Source: CAYVIB01 sp964451365
Lineage (GTDB): Bacteria; Pseudomonadota; Gammaproteobacteria; Pseudomonadales; Cellvibrionaceae
Assembly (NCBI GenBank): GCA_964451365.1
Contig: CAYVIB010000005.1
Coordinates: 62,001-126,000 of the forward strand
Reading direction: 5' to 3'
Length of the DNA: 64,000 nucleotides
The notes below the pieces were generated by a model, which saw nothing but the letters and a program-made list of their open reading frames with translations, had not been told where the DNA came from and made no database searches. Below are positions 1-8,955 of the stretch, piece by piece. The position numbers and the translations under genes were made by a program. Each line of letters starts with the position of its first letter. The first letter of the stretch is position 1.

Positions 1-366
1 GTCGGGCAGTGGCGCGGTGACACGGGTGTTGAAATAATAGACTTCCAGTTCCTTGTTGAAGTATTCGTCGAACTTGGTTTTCCCCTTCTCAAAACTCAGC
101 GGCAGGTTGACGGATTCCGTATCATTGCGCGCGGTCAGCTTGAACTGGTGTTGGTAAAGGTAGTATCCCTCGGCAATACTCCAGTCCATGAGGACTGTGG
201 GTTTTTCTTCCCGCTCGATTTGCAGCAGAACCTGGTAGGCATCTTCCACCCGCAGAAATTCGTCATCGTTGGATTCGACTGAAAAGACATCCTGGGTGAA
301 CCCGGATTGACCGGCCAATGTCGCGAATAGGATCAAAAAACAGGAAAGAAGTCGTTTAAGTATCAT
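1..366 (-). CDS. dsbD: Thiol:disulfide interchange protein DsbD, N-terminal part (cut by window edge)
   Basis: The complement reads as an open frame of 122 codons from an ATG at 366 and runs off the left edge. It starts with a secretion signal (basic MILKRLL, then a hydrophobic stretch, likely cut after the SGFTQ region). It continues with features of the DsbD periplasmic alpha domain: a FLRVEDAYQV segment, a DWSIAEGYYLYQHQF segment and a FDEYFNKELEVYYFNTR segment. DsbD passes electrons from cytoplasmic thioredoxin across the inner membrane to periplasmic disulfide isomerases and cytochrome c maturation factors. The membrane and C-terminal thioredoxin domains lie outside the window, so only the N domain can be judged. 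It is divergent from the lipoprotein gene at 557. Confidence 0.85.
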   Translation of the reverse strand, partial: MILKRLLSCFLILFATLAGQSGFTQDVFSVESNDDEFLRVEDAYQVLLQIEREEKPTVLMDWSIAEGYYLYQHQFKLTARNDTESVNLPLSFEKGKTKFDEYFNKELEVYYFNTRVTAPLPD

Positions 367-556
367 AGGAACTGCTGTCAAAATACCCGGTCAGAAATTG
401 CTGGACAGTGACCTGCCGGCAGAATCGTGCCAGGCCGCCCATCATTTATTCTTGGTAGTCGTGTTGTTTCGTTGAAGCTCATTGTAACCAAGTTTATATT
501 GCGCTGCGCTAAATCCAACTATAAATCCTTAACGTTTGGTTAAATTAACTGAAGTT

Positions 557-1348
557 ATGTCCCATTTACTGAAAAATTTTACATTTAGCCCCTTGGTTGC
601 CACATTTGTCTTGCTGATGATGACCGGATGTGGCGCTACCAATACCAAGCCACGACCGGAACCGGCAAAGGCGCAACCTGATCCCCGGCCGAGGGAGGTT
701 TCACCCAAACCCGCCGCGAAAACTCCCGCCAGGGATCCCCAGGCGGCCGCCATGGCGGCACTGGAAAGCAAAATGCTTGACCGGGCCGAACGCGCGTTCA
801 GGGCCGGGCGGCTGACGGAGCCCGATCACGATAACGCTTATGACAGTTTCCATTCGGTTCTTCTTCTCAACCCGAACAACAGCGAGGCGCGCTCCGGCAT
901 CCAGGCCATACTGATCCGCTACGCCGAGCTGATCCGCAAGGCACTGGCGGAGCATGATTATTACAACGCCGGCGTATTGCTCAATCGGGCGCAAACTTAC
1001 TACCCGGCCAACAACCTGCTGCTGGACCTGAAAAAGGAGCTGGCGAAGGTGCGGGAAAAGGAAGACCAGCAGATGCTTACCAAGGCGCCCACGGATAAGG
1101 CTATTGTCGATTACCCTCTGCCGGCGGGGGCTCTCGGCCGCCGGTCCGAAACGGTGTCGGACTACCTGGCCCGCATTGCGTTGCGGCTGAAGGAAAGCAA
1201 CGAGAGTGTCATGATTCACGCCCGCACCGATGCCGAGGGACGCTGGATTTACAAGCAACTCAACGACGCGGTGCCGGGCTATCGGGTCCGTGGGGATATC
1301 AAATTGAGCCGCGTGGCTAAAATAGTCATCCTTCCTCCACTACAATAA
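557..1348 (+). CDS. Lipoprotein with TPR-like helical region, function unknown
   Basis: The protein is about 263 residues from the ATG at 557. I prefer this to the upstream in-frame TTG at 536 because it puts a lipoprotein signal at the very N-terminus: a hydrophobic stretch ending in the lipobox LMMTGC. A Pro/Lys/Ala-rich linker follows. Then comes a helical region (roughly residues 70-180) resembling tetratricopeptide repeats, with phrases such as LLLNPNNSEARSGIQAIL. The C-terminal 70 residues (SETVSDYLARIALRLKESNE onward) look like a small alpha/beta domain, possibly OmpA-like, which I cannot confirm. The gene lies 66 bases before the LapD-like receptor on the same strand and may be co-transcribed with it. 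Function is unknown; a periplasm-facing adaptor is only a guess. Confidence 0.75.
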   Translation: MSHLLKNFTFSPLVATFVLLMMTGCGATNTKPRPEPAKAQPDPRPREVSPKPAAKTPARDPQAAAMAALESKMLDRAERAFRAGRLTEPDHDNAYDSFHSVLLLNPNNSEARSGIQAILIRYAELIRKALAEHDYYNAGVLLNRAQTYYPANNLLLDLKKELAKVREKEDQQMLTKAPTDKAIVDYPLPAGALGRRSETVSDYLARIALRLKESNESVMIHARTDAEGRWIYKQLNDAVPGYRVRGDIKLSRVAKIVILPPLQ

Positions 1349-1414
1349 AAATAAGGGCCCGCCATTCCGGCATGCCCCGTTACGGACGCTTGCGTCCCAA
1401 AGGGTATGATTAAC

Positions 1415-3388
1415 GTGAGTCTGCTTCGAAAGCTGTTAATAATAATAACGCTGCTGATCGTAAGCCTGCTGCTGGGCAATTTTGTTGTCAGCGTGCTCCA
1501 CTCCCGCAGCTACTTCTCCGACCAGTTGTCGGCGCTGGCGGAAGATACAGCCACCTCTCTCGGCCTGACACTCTCCCATGCGGCGCAGGAGAAAGATATT
1601 CCCCAGATCCAGTCGATGATTAACGTGATTTTCGACCGTGGCTACTACCGCGGCATCGTCTATCGGGACCTGGAGGGTAATGTCATCGTTGAACGTTCCC
1701 GCGATATCGCCATTGATGGTGTTCCCCAGTGGTTTATTGATCGTATCGCTATTCCCGAACGCTCCGGTTCGGCCGAAGTGGTGTCCGGCTGGTATCGCCT
1801 GGGCGAGGTCAGTGTCACTGTTCACCCCGGCTATGCCTATCGCGACCTGTGGCGGGTGTTTACCGACCAGTTGCGGATATTCCTGTTTACCGCCGTACTG
1901 TGTTATGGACTAGCAGGGGTGGGGCTGAATTACCTGCTGCGGCCCCTGCGCAATGTGGAGCAGCAGGCGGAAGCCATCTGCCGGAAGGAATTTCCCGTGC
2001 AGGAGGAACTTCCCTCCACGCCGGAACTGCGTCGCATGGTGTTGGCAATGAACCGGATGGTGAGGAAAATACAGGAGATGTTTCGCCAGCAGGTGGACAT
2101 GACCGATGCCCTGCGGCGCGAAGCCAGCCTTGATCCCGTGACAGGCCTGGCCAACCGGCGGGAGTTTGATGATGCCATGCGTGCGTGGTTGTCGTCCGAG
2201 CAGCGGGGGAGCAGTGGTTTGATGGTGTTGCTGCACCTGGAGGACCTGGCCCGTATCAACGACCGGTGGGGCAGGGAGTTTACCGACCAATTGCTGAAGG
2301 ACATCGGCGGTGAATTCGATGATGCCGCCACCGCGTATTCCGGCGCCATTGTCTCGCGACGAGGAGGAAGTGACTTTTGCGCCTTTGTTCCCGGCATTCT
2401 GGTCGCGGAACTCGAGCAGTTTATGGCGGAACTGAAAGCGCGGCTGGACAAGCTGGGTGCCGTTGCCGTGGCAGAGGAACTTGCGCTCGTGCTCGCGGGA
2501 GCCTACGCCGAATCCGTCGAATCGGCCGGGAAAATGTTGAGTGCGGCTGACAACGTATTGCGCGAGGCAAAAACTGACGTCACCAGGAACGCGGAAATAT
2601 TTCATATCGAGGGGCAGGCGCAGAAAATCCGAGGCGCGGGCGAATGGTCTGACTACCTGCGCCAGGTGGTCGACGACGGTAAAATTCTGCTGCATTATCA
2701 GCCCGTTTTTGCCGGTGACGGCTCAACCATCGTGAACCACGAGGTGCTGTGCCGCGTAAGCGACACAGGTGACAATGAAAACGTGATAAATGCCGGCGTT
2801 TTCTGGCCATTGGCGGAAAGGTTCGGGCTGGTGTCGCGGCTCGACAAGCACGTAATGACCAAGGCGCTGGATATCATGAGCACAAAGGTCGACGCCAGCC
2901 TGTGTGTCAACATCTCTCCCCAGTCGCTTAAAACTCCCGGTTTTGTCGAGTGGGTGGAGGAAATCATCCAACAGTTTGTCGCTTGGGACGGAGGCCCTAT
3001 AATCGCACGCCTGACATGCGAACTGCCGGAAAAAGTGCTGCAGTCGGCCGGGGATGAATTTATCGACTTTACCCGCCGGGTGAACGTGCACGGTGTTCGG
3101 GTGGGGCTGGACCATTTCGGCTTGACGCCATCTGCCATGGCCAGCCTGCAAAGTATGAACCTGGCTTATGTGAAAATTGACAGGCGTTTCGTGTCGGGCA
3201 TCGCCAATAGCCGCGAAAACCAGTTTTACGTTAAAAACCTCATACAGATCGCGCAAAGCTGTGATGTCAGGATTATCGCCGAGGGACTGGAAACGCAGGC
3301 AGATTGGCAGATGCTGAAGGGATTGGGTATCGATGGAGGCGAGGGATTTTTACTGGCCAAACCTTCGCCCGAGTTGTTAATGAGCTGA
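1415..3388 (+). CDS. LapD-like membrane receptor with degenerate GGDEF and EAL domains
   Basis: This is an inner-membrane cyclic-di-GMP receptor candidate of about 657 residues. The order is: TM helix (about 3-27), periplasmic LapD/MoxY-type domain (about 28-150, with the SGWYRLGEV segment), second TM (about 155-175), HAMP linker, GGDEF-like domain, EAL-like domain. Both output domains look catalytically dead. The GGDEF signature is GGSDF. In the EAL domain the DDFG motif is LDHFG, and the late Gln before GF is Glu (GGEGF), although EVL, CVNISP and IAEGLE are kept. That is the LapD pattern: bind cyclic-di-GMP and signal to a periplasmic protease. I chose the GTG at 1415 (MSLLRKLLI, like known LapD starts). 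The ATG at 1406 has its AGGG only one base away. No LapG protease or large adhesin is visible nearby. Confidence 0.85.
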   Translation: MSLLRKLLIIITLLIVSLLLGNFVVSVLHSRSYFSDQLSALAEDTATSLGLTLSHAAQEKDIPQIQSMINVIFDRGYYRGIVYRDLEGNVIVERSRDIAIDGVPQWFIDRIAIPERSGSAEVVSGWYRLGEVSVTVHPGYAYRDLWRVFTDQLRIFLFTAVLCYGLAGVGLNYLLRPLRNVEQQAEAICRKEFPVQEELPSTPELRRMVLAMNRMVRKIQEMFRQQVDMTDALRREASLDPVTGLANRREFDDAMRAWLSSEQRGSSGLMVLLHLEDLARINDRWGREFTDQLLKDIGGEFDDAATAYSGAIVSRRGGSDFCAFVPGILVAELEQFMAELKARLDKLGAVAVAEELALVLAGAYAESVESAGKMLSAADNVLREAKTDVTRNAEIFHIEGQAQKIRGAGEWSDYLRQVVDDGKILLHYQPVFAGDGSTIVNHEVLCRVSDTGDNENVINAGVFWPLAERFGLVSRLDKHVMTKALDIMSTKVDASLCVNISPQSLKTPGFVEWVEEIIQQFVAWDGGPIIARLTCELPEKVLQSAGDEFIDFTRRVNVHGVRVGLDHFGLTPSAMASLQSMNLAYVKIDRRFVSGIANSRENQFYVKNLIQIAQSCDVRIIAEGLETQADWQMLKGLGIDGGEGFLLAKPSPELLMS

Positions 3389-3409
3389 TGACTGACGTGG
3401 GAATAACGG

Positions 3410-3862
3410 ATGCGATTAAATAAAAAATTTTTTTCACTGGCGCTGATAGGTTTGGCGACTGTCATCCTCGTCGCTTGCTCGCGGAATGAACAGGCCCCGG
3501 TGGTAACGGTAAAAGAGGCCGTTATGAATCAACTGGCGCCGGGGCAGAGTGTCGGCGCGGTGTATATGCGCATCGCCAACAGCACAGACAAAGACATCGT
3601 CCTGAATTACGTCCACGCGCCCATTGCCTCAAGCATTGAAGTGCATCGAACCATCTATGAGGAAGGAATGATGCAAATGCGGCCGGTGAATCATGTTAGA
3701 GTGGAAGCCGGCAAGTCACTATCGTTTGAACCCGGTGGCTATCACCTGATGTTGTTTGGAGTCGAAAACCAACCCGAGGTTGGACAGACTTTTGAGCTGA
3801 CAGTGGAATTCGAGGGCGGTTTGAAGGTAACGGCGCCGGTACTGGTGAAACGTCCCGGTTGA
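3410..3862 (+). CDS. PCu(A)C-type copper chaperone lipoprotein
   Basis: The protein has 150 residues. It opens with a lipoprotein signal (MRLNKKFFSLALIGLATVIL, then the lipobox VAC). The rest fits the PCu(A)C family: an HRT segment with EEGMMQMRPV shortly after it, then GGYHLMLFG. These supply the His and Met ligands of the family's H(M)x10Mx21HxM copper site. Family members carry Cu(I) in the periplasm to the CuA/CuB centres of cytochrome c oxidase. A GTGGGA sequence 7 bases before the ATG serves as ribosome binding site. The gene starts 21 bases after the LapD-like gene and is followed 23 bases later by the DUF2333 gene, so the three are likely one transcript. Confidence 0.88.
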   Translation: MRLNKKFFSLALIGLATVILVACSRNEQAPVVTVKEAVMNQLAPGQSVGAVYMRIANSTDKDIVLNYVHAPIASSIEVHRTIYEEGMMQMRPVNHVRVEAGKSLSFEPGGYHLMLFGVENQPEVGQTFELTVEFEGGLKVTAPVLVKRPG

Positions 3863-3885
3863 TTACCCGGATAATTGAAAGAATT

Positions 3886-4956
3886 ATGTTAAAGAAAGTC
3901 GGTAGTTCAGCAAATCATCTCAAGCAACTTGCGCAGACGCGCTGGCAGGATTTCAGCACGGACCTGAAGGAATCCAACCGTTGGTTGCGCATCGGCCTGA
4001 TCGTGGTGGCGGTGTACTTGTTAATCGCCGTGATGGTCGGCATGTACTGGAGTGGCTCGCCCGACACGTTTTCCGTGCGGGAAAAGGCGCTTGCGGAAGT
4101 GGGGGATGAAAAAAATCTGGTGGCCGGCGTTATGACGACCAGTTCACTGATCGGCGTGGCGGAAACCCTGCTGGAAAAGCCGGGGGGCTACCTGTCCAAC
4201 GATGTGATGCCGCCCGGCATCTGGCTCGACAATATTCCCAGTTGGGAATATGGCGTGTTGATCCAGGTGCGCGACCTGACCAAGGCGATGCGCGAGGCCT
4301 ACAGTCGCTCCCAATCGCAGTCCACCGAGGACCGGGCGCTGGCGCTGGCCGAATCGCGTTTCAACTTTGACCACAACAGTTGGCTCCTGCCGCAAACCGA
4401 AGGTGAATACCGCGAGGGAATCAAATACCTGCGCAATTACCTGACGCGTTTGACGGATGAAGACGAGCATAATGCCCAATTCTATTCCCGCGCCGATAAT
4501 CTCCGCTATTGGCTGAGCACGGTGGAAACCCGCCTCGGCAGCCTGTCACAGCGGTTGAGCGCCAGCGTCGGCCAACGGCGGATCAACATAGATCTGGCGG
4601 GGGATTCACGCGCGCAGCAGTCCACCCGTACGCCTGGGGAAGTCGTGGTGAAGACACCCTGGAATAAAATCGATGACGTGTTTTACGAAGCCCGGGGAAG
4701 TGCCTGGGCCATCCTGCACTTTTTGAAAGCGGTGGAAACCGATTTTGCCGATGTACTGGAAGACAAGAATGCCGGTGTCAGCCTGCGCCAGATTATCCGC
4801 GAACTGGAGGCGACGCAGCAGACTATTCACAGCCCGATGATTCTCAATGGCAGCGGTTTTGGCATCCTCACCAACCACTCGCTGGTGATGGCTTCCTATA
4901 TTTCCCGCGCCAACGCCGCCATTATCGATTTGCGCGACCTGCTGACGCGCGGGTAG
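3886..4956 (+). CDS. DUF2333 family single-pass membrane protein
   Basis: The product is about 356 residues from the ATG at 3886. An in-frame TTG at 3859 would add nine residues and overlap the copper chaperone stop. A short cytoplasmic segment is followed by one TM helix (about 36-58, IGLIVVAVYLLIAVMVGMYW) and a large, mostly helical, probably periplasmic domain. Sequence features such as PGGYLSNDVMPPGIWLDNIP and the W-rich WNKIDDVFYEARGSAWAILH segment fit DUF2333, a family common in Pseudomonas-like gammaproteobacteria with no established function. It is the last gene of the run and is convergent with the PfkB kinase 39 bases later; I see no clear terminator between them. Confidence 0.8.
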   Translation: MLKKVGSSANHLKQLAQTRWQDFSTDLKESNRWLRIGLIVVAVYLLIAVMVGMYWSGSPDTFSVREKALAEVGDEKNLVAGVMTTSSLIGVAETLLEKPGGYLSNDVMPPGIWLDNIPSWEYGVLIQVRDLTKAMREAYSRSQSQSTEDRALALAESRFNFDHNSWLLPQTEGEYREGIKYLRNYLTRLTDEDEHNAQFYSRADNLRYWLSTVETRLGSLSQRLSASVGQRRINIDLAGDSRAQQSTRTPGEVVVKTPWNKIDDVFYEARGSAWAILHFLKAVETDFADVLEDKNAGVSLRQIIRELEATQQTIHSPMILNGSGFGILTNHSLVMASYISRANAAIIDLRDLLTRG

Positions 4957-4995
4957 GGCGATTCAGCTACTCACCTACCCGCCGATTCGTGATCG

Positions 4996-6015
4996 TCAGC
5001 CAAGCGATTCCGTAATCTGCCGGTGCTGGTCGGCCGCCAGTCTCGGACCAAATTGCGAAACCACCACCGACGAAGCCTTGCTGGCGAGCCTGCCGGCTTC
5101 CTGATAATTCTTTCCCTGGGACAGCGCATATAGAAATGCACCGGCAAACATATCGCCGGCACCGTTGGTATCCACCGCTTTTACCGCATGCGCCTCGATA
5201 TCAAACGTTGAACTCCCATCAAACACCAGTGCGCCCCTGGCCCCACATGTTATCGCGAATGTTTTCGCGTGCTGCTTCAGGTTTTCCATCGCCTGTTCGA
5301 CAGAGTCGGTGCGGGTGAATTTCATGGCCTCGGCTTCGTTGCAGAACAGAATATCCACGCTGCCGTTAATGATTTCCGTCAGGCCGGCGTGAAAGTATTC
5401 GACGATGGCCGGGTCCGACAGGCTCAGCGCCGTTTTTACCCGGTGCTTTTCCGCCAGGCGTCTCAGTTCGATCGCGGCGGCGCGACCGGTTTCCGAAGTG
5501 ACCAGATAGCCCTCGATATAGGCGTAATTCGATACCTGCAACGCCTCTTCATCAATTTCCGCCGTGGAGAGGGTTTCGCTGATACCGAGAAAAGTGTTCA
5601 TCGTGCGCTCGGCGTCGGGGGTGATCATCACCAGGCATTTACCGGTGATACCGTTGTTGCTGCCGCATTCAGCGTGGTAATCGACACCGGCGGACTCCAG
5701 GTCGCCGAGGTAGAAGTTGCCGTTGTCATCACTGGCGACTTTGCAACTGTAAAAGGTTTTGGCGCCGAAGTAGCTGGCGGCAATAATGCTGTTGGCGGCC
5801 GATCCACCGCTGGCCCGCCTGGATGCCACCAGATGGCCCTTCAGCAAACTGGCCAGCTCCGCCTGGCGGTTCTCATCCACCAGGGTCATCACGCCTTTCT
5901 CGATACCGAAGTTTTCCAGATCCTGGTCGGTGACTTCAATTTCCGTATCGACAAGGGCGGCGCCGATGCCGTAAATGTCGTAATTTCTGGCGGGGGAGTT
6001 GTTTTGCGAAGCCAT
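4996..6015 (-). CDS. PfkB family carbohydrate/nucleoside kinase (adenosine-kinase-like)
   Basis: A 339-residue ribokinase/PfkB-fold kinase. The N-terminal signature is visible as RASGGSAANSIIAASYFG (substrate site, about 67-85). The C-terminal ATP-site signature is DTNGAGDMFAGAF (about 285-297), with its catalytic Asp present. ITCGARGALVF precedes it as usual in the fold. Close gammaproteobacterial relatives are often labelled adenosine kinase, but substrate cannot be settled from sequence, and a sugar kinase is equally possible. A GGAGG about 10 bases upstream of the ATG supports this start. The gene is alone on the minus strand between two plus-strand groups. Confidence 0.88.
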   Translation of the reverse strand: MASQNNSPARNYDIYGIGAALVDTEIEVTDQDLENFGIEKGVMTLVDENRQAELASLLKGHLVASRRASGGSAANSIIAASYFGAKTFYSCKVASDDNGNFYLGDLESAGVDYHAECGSNNGITGKCLVMITPDAERTMNTFLGISETLSTAEIDEEALQVSNYAYIEGYLVTSETGRAAAIELRRLAEKHRVKTALSLSDPAIVEYFHAGLTEIINGSVDILFCNEAEAMKFTRTDSVEQAMENLKQHAKTFAITCGARGALVFDGSSTFDIEAHAVKAVDTNGAGDMFAGAFLYALSQGKNYQEAGRLASKASSVVVSQFGPRLAADQHRQITESLG

Positions 6016-6326
6016 GGATGGGAGAACCTCCGTTGAGTTGCCGTTTCTTAAAGCCGCCGGAGTTTAACAATTCCGGCGAGGCCTTAGGTATCTTTTTTGC
6101 ACTTTGAGTTTTGGGGGTGGACTTTTTTGCCGAATTTACCCGCAAAATGCTTCCGAAAGAGCTATATTTGTAGGCAATCCGAACGCTCGCTTGCATCGGG
6201 CGGTTTAGTCATGTCGGATTTATTTACAATAAATATCGAATGGCCGCATCAGGTAGTTCAATGTGGCCGCTCCTGCCAAGCAATTAAAAATTTTTCGCTG
6301 CCAGGTGATTACAATATTGAGGTGCT
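6016..6326. other. Divergent intergenic region between the PfkB kinase and the DUF1631 gene
   Basis: 311 bases hold the leaders of two divergent genes. The kinase ribosome binding site lies at the left end. At the right end ATTGAGGTG precedes the DUF1631 ATG at 6327. A short open frame (6097-6339) crosses this region but has no start context or protein-like composition. A TACAAT close to 6310 could be a -10 box for the DUF1631 gene, but I see no convincing -35. No repeat stands out. Confidence 0.5.
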
Positions 6327-8621
6327 ATGTCCAGGTTAATTCGAGAAGATAATAAAGATAAAGAACTGCCTGAAGGTGTTAGCTTACTGTTACCCTTGTC
6401 GAATTCGACCGTCGTTTCCCATCTCAAAGCCTGCCAGTCCCTTGCCGCGGAACATGCCCGGGATACTTTTCGGCATTATCTGAAAGTGCTGGACGACTCC
6501 CTGACCCTGGAAATTAACCAGGCGAGGTCGAACCAGGAGGCACAGGAGGTTGCGGAGAGCCAACGTCAGTTACGGAAAAAAGCCGAGGACCTGGAGCGCT
6601 ATTTTTGCGGCTATCTGTCGGAAGGTTTCGTTAAATTCAAGAAGCGGGAGCTGCACACCAGTTTTGGTATGCCGGATGATGAAGGTGAGGCCGAACTTTC
6701 CCTGGTGGGTAACGAGCAGCTGGAAGAAACCATTGCCATCTCGTCCATTACCCAGCGTGTGGATGCCTATTTCGCCGAACCCCTGTGGGCGCTGAATCAA
6801 CGATTTGCCGTACTCAATGGCGGAGAACACGTAACCGAGGCAAATAACCCCGCCGCGCCCATACAATTCTGTGAGTCTTTGCGAAAAGCGCTAAAGCTGC
6901 TGCCGATGAGCAGCAGGGTGAAATCCATCGCCTACAAGGTTTATGACGACCAGTTGATCGGGCTGATCAAAACCGTCTCGCAGGAAATCAATGCCTACCT
7001 GAAACAGCAGGGCGTGCTGCCGAACCTGAGATACAAGCTTCCCTCCGGCAGTGCACCCACGTCCATTCTGGCGGGTGGAAATCTGCCTTCCGGCAGTGAA
7101 AACCTTTTATCGGAAGAACAAAGACTACGCGAGGCAGTGGAAAAAGCCCTGGGTGACAATCTGCCCCATGCCGACTATGAAAATAACCTCTTTCACGCCA
7201 TTCGCGGCCTGCAAAGCCAGATTGCCGAGATGCCCGCGGCGAACGATGGCGGAGAGAACAGCATCGTTATTCCGCTGGAAACATTTCTCGGCGCCCTGCA
7301 GATACTTCAGGGCCAGTCTTTACCGTCTGTTGGCGGCCTTCCGGAAGGCCAGCAGCCGGTGCCGGTGGATGTGGCGGAAGTGGTCAGGCAGTTGACGGAA
7401 CAGGTATTGGCGGAGAATGACAAGGCGGCTGTTCCAAGGGAAAACATGCAGACCATTGATCTGGTGGGCATGGTATTCGAGTACATGCTCAATGACGAGA
7501 ATCTTCCGGACAGCATCAAGGCCTTGTTAAGTTATCTGCACACACCCTTCCTGAAAGTCGCCTTTGTCGATCCGGGCTTTTTCGAGCAACCCGAGCATCC
7601 GGCGCGACTGCTGCTTAATAACCTGGCGGAAGCCGGCGCTCGCTGGGTGGGCAACGACGGCTCTTCCCAATACGACATCTATAATAAAATCCGGGATGTG
7701 GTTAACCGTGTCCTGAAAGATTTCGATAATGATATTAAAGTGATTACCGAGCTGCTGCTCGAATTCAGCAGTTATACCAAGAATATTATGCGCCGTCAGG
7801 AGTTGATGGAAAAGCGGGCGACGGAGAAAGCGCAGGGCGAAGAAAAACTGCGTGAGGTCAAGTTAAAGGTGAACAACGAAGTGCGCAGTCGCACCTCCCA
7901 AAAGGAATTGCCCTCGGCGGTGCTGCTATTTTTATTGCAGCCATGGTCCGACTACCTCTCTTTTGCGCTTTTGCGCTATGGCGAAAAATCCGATAAGTGG
8001 AATAAGGCCCTGGCGGTGGTCGACGATGTATTGTGGGCGATCGAACCGAAGGACGACAGCCGGGAAAAATCCCGCCAGATGGAAATGCACGATGAGTTGA
8101 TCAGCGCAATCCAGGCCGGTTTCGAAACCATAGGCTATGATCAGGTAAAGGGGAAGAAACTGGTGGATGCCATTTCTTCACTGATCAAACTGGCGCTGCA
8201 AAGCAAGAAGGCGGAACCGGCGCCCGCGCCGATGCGCAGCAAACTTGAGCGGATTGCCGCGGAAAAGGCGGGCAACAAGGAGTTTTCCCCCGTCGACTGC
8301 TCGCCGGAGGAAGCCCAGATGGTCGAAAGCCTGAAGATGATCGAGTTTGGCACCTGGTTCGAATTTGCCGGTGGGCGGCGGCTGAAGGTGGCCTGGTATA
8401 ACGCCAGAACGTCCCATTACATGTTGGTGGACCAGATGGGCAAGCGGGTGGATATGATGTCCGGCCTGACCATGGCACGACAGATGATTGCCGGCGAAGC
8501 CAAAATTATTTCCGGCAGTTCCAAACCATTCTTTGAGCGCGCGCTGGAAAACATCTTTCAGAAGCTGAACGAAAAAGCCGAATCCATTCAGCCCGGTGAG
8601 TCTAATGATGAGCAGCAATAA
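6327..8621 (+). CDS. DUF1631 family protein (first of two in the window)
   Basis: This is a cytoplasmic protein of 764 residues with no signal peptide or TM segment. It matches the DUF1631 family: an N-terminal helical part with FRHYLKVLDDSL and RYFCGYLSEGFVKFKKREL, a central part with VEYMLNDENLPDSIKALL-type sequence followed by LHTPFLKVAFVDPGFF and HPARLLLNNLAEAG, and a C-terminal domain (about 660-755) with GTWFEFAGG and RRLKVAWYN. The same central blocks recur in the right-edge protein at 62725. The family has no settled function; its C-terminus resembles small beta domains fused or linked to PilZ proteins. GAGGTG precedes the ATG. The stop overlaps the PilZ gene start, so the two are probably translationally coupled. 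Confidence 0.85.
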   Translation: MSRLIREDNKDKELPEGVSLLLPLSNSTVVSHLKACQSLAAEHARDTFRHYLKVLDDSLTLEINQARSNQEAQEVAESQRQLRKKAEDLERYFCGYLSEGFVKFKKRELHTSFGMPDDEGEAELSLVGNEQLEETIAISSITQRVDAYFAEPLWALNQRFAVLNGGEHVTEANNPAAPIQFCESLRKALKLLPMSSRVKSIAYKVYDDQLIGLIKTVSQEINAYLKQQGVLPNLRYKLPSGSAPTSILAGGNLPSGSENLLSEEQRLREAVEKALGDNLPHADYENNLFHAIRGLQSQIAEMPAANDGGENSIVIPLETFLGALQILQGQSLPSVGGLPEGQQPVPVDVAEVVRQLTEQVLAENDKAAVPRENMQTIDLVGMVFEYMLNDENLPDSIKALLSYLHTPFLKVAFVDPGFFEQPEHPARLLLNNLAEAGARWVGNDGSSQYDIYNKIRDVVNRVLKDFDNDIKVITELLLEFSSYTKNIMRRQELMEKRATEKAQGEEKLREVKLKVNNEVRSRTSQKELPSAVLLFLLQPWSDYLSFALLRYGEKSDKWNKALAVVDDVLWAIEPKDDSREKSRQMEMHDELISAIQAGFETIGYDQVKGKKLVDAISSLIKLALQSKKAEPAPAPMRSKLERIAAEKAGNKEFSPVDCSPEEAQMVESLKMIEFGTWFEFAGGRRLKVAWYNARTSHYMLVDQMGKRVDMMSGLTMARQMIAGEAKIISGSSKPFFERALENIFQKLNEKAESIQPGESNDEQQ

Positions 8622-8955
8622 CAACGAAAATCGGCGTCGCATTACGCGAAAAGACATTCAGAAAGAAATCACTGTTACCGATTTAATTCGCAATATCGAA
8701 ATCGGGCGGCTGGCGAATATCCACCAGGAAGGATTTATGATTATCGGTGGATACGAGGTGAGGGAAAACTGCCTGTACCAACTGGCCTTTGATCTAAACT
8801 ATGGCGACAACCAAACCCAACGCGTAATGCTGGGCGCGGAATGCCTCTGGGTTAGTGAAACCGGCAGCGACGAACAATGCTGGGCCGGCTTCCAGATTAT
8901 TGATATTGCCGATGCCGACTTCAAAGTTATCTCTTCGCTCGACCTCGATATCTAA
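8605..8955 (+). CDS. PilZ domain protein
   Basis: A small protein of about 116 residues. It begins with basic NENRRRITRKD, consistent with the RxxxR arm of PilZ domains. A compact beta domain follows, with LIRNIEIGRLANIHQEGFMIIGG (the family's D/NxSxxG position appears here as NIHQEG), GAECLWV and CWAGFQIIDI. PilZ domains are cyclic-di-GMP effectors, but the replaced NxSxxG motif makes binding uncertain here. I chose the ATG at 8605 because GGTGAG lies five bases before it; a GTG at 8596 is the alternative. The gene overlaps the DUF1631 stop by 17 bases. Its own stop codon lies inside the left direct repeat of the palindromic element that follows. Confidence 0.8.
   Translation: MMSSNNNENRRRITRKDIQKEITVTDLIRNIEIGRLANIHQEGFMIIGGYEVRENCLYQLAFDLNYGDNQTQRVMLGAECLWVSETGSDEQCWAGFQIIDIADADFKVISSLDLDI

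Noticed and set aside
6097..6339. 80-codon plus-strand frame before the DUF1631 gene
   Set aside because: No ribosome binding site, no protein-like composition, and it runs into the DUF1631 start.
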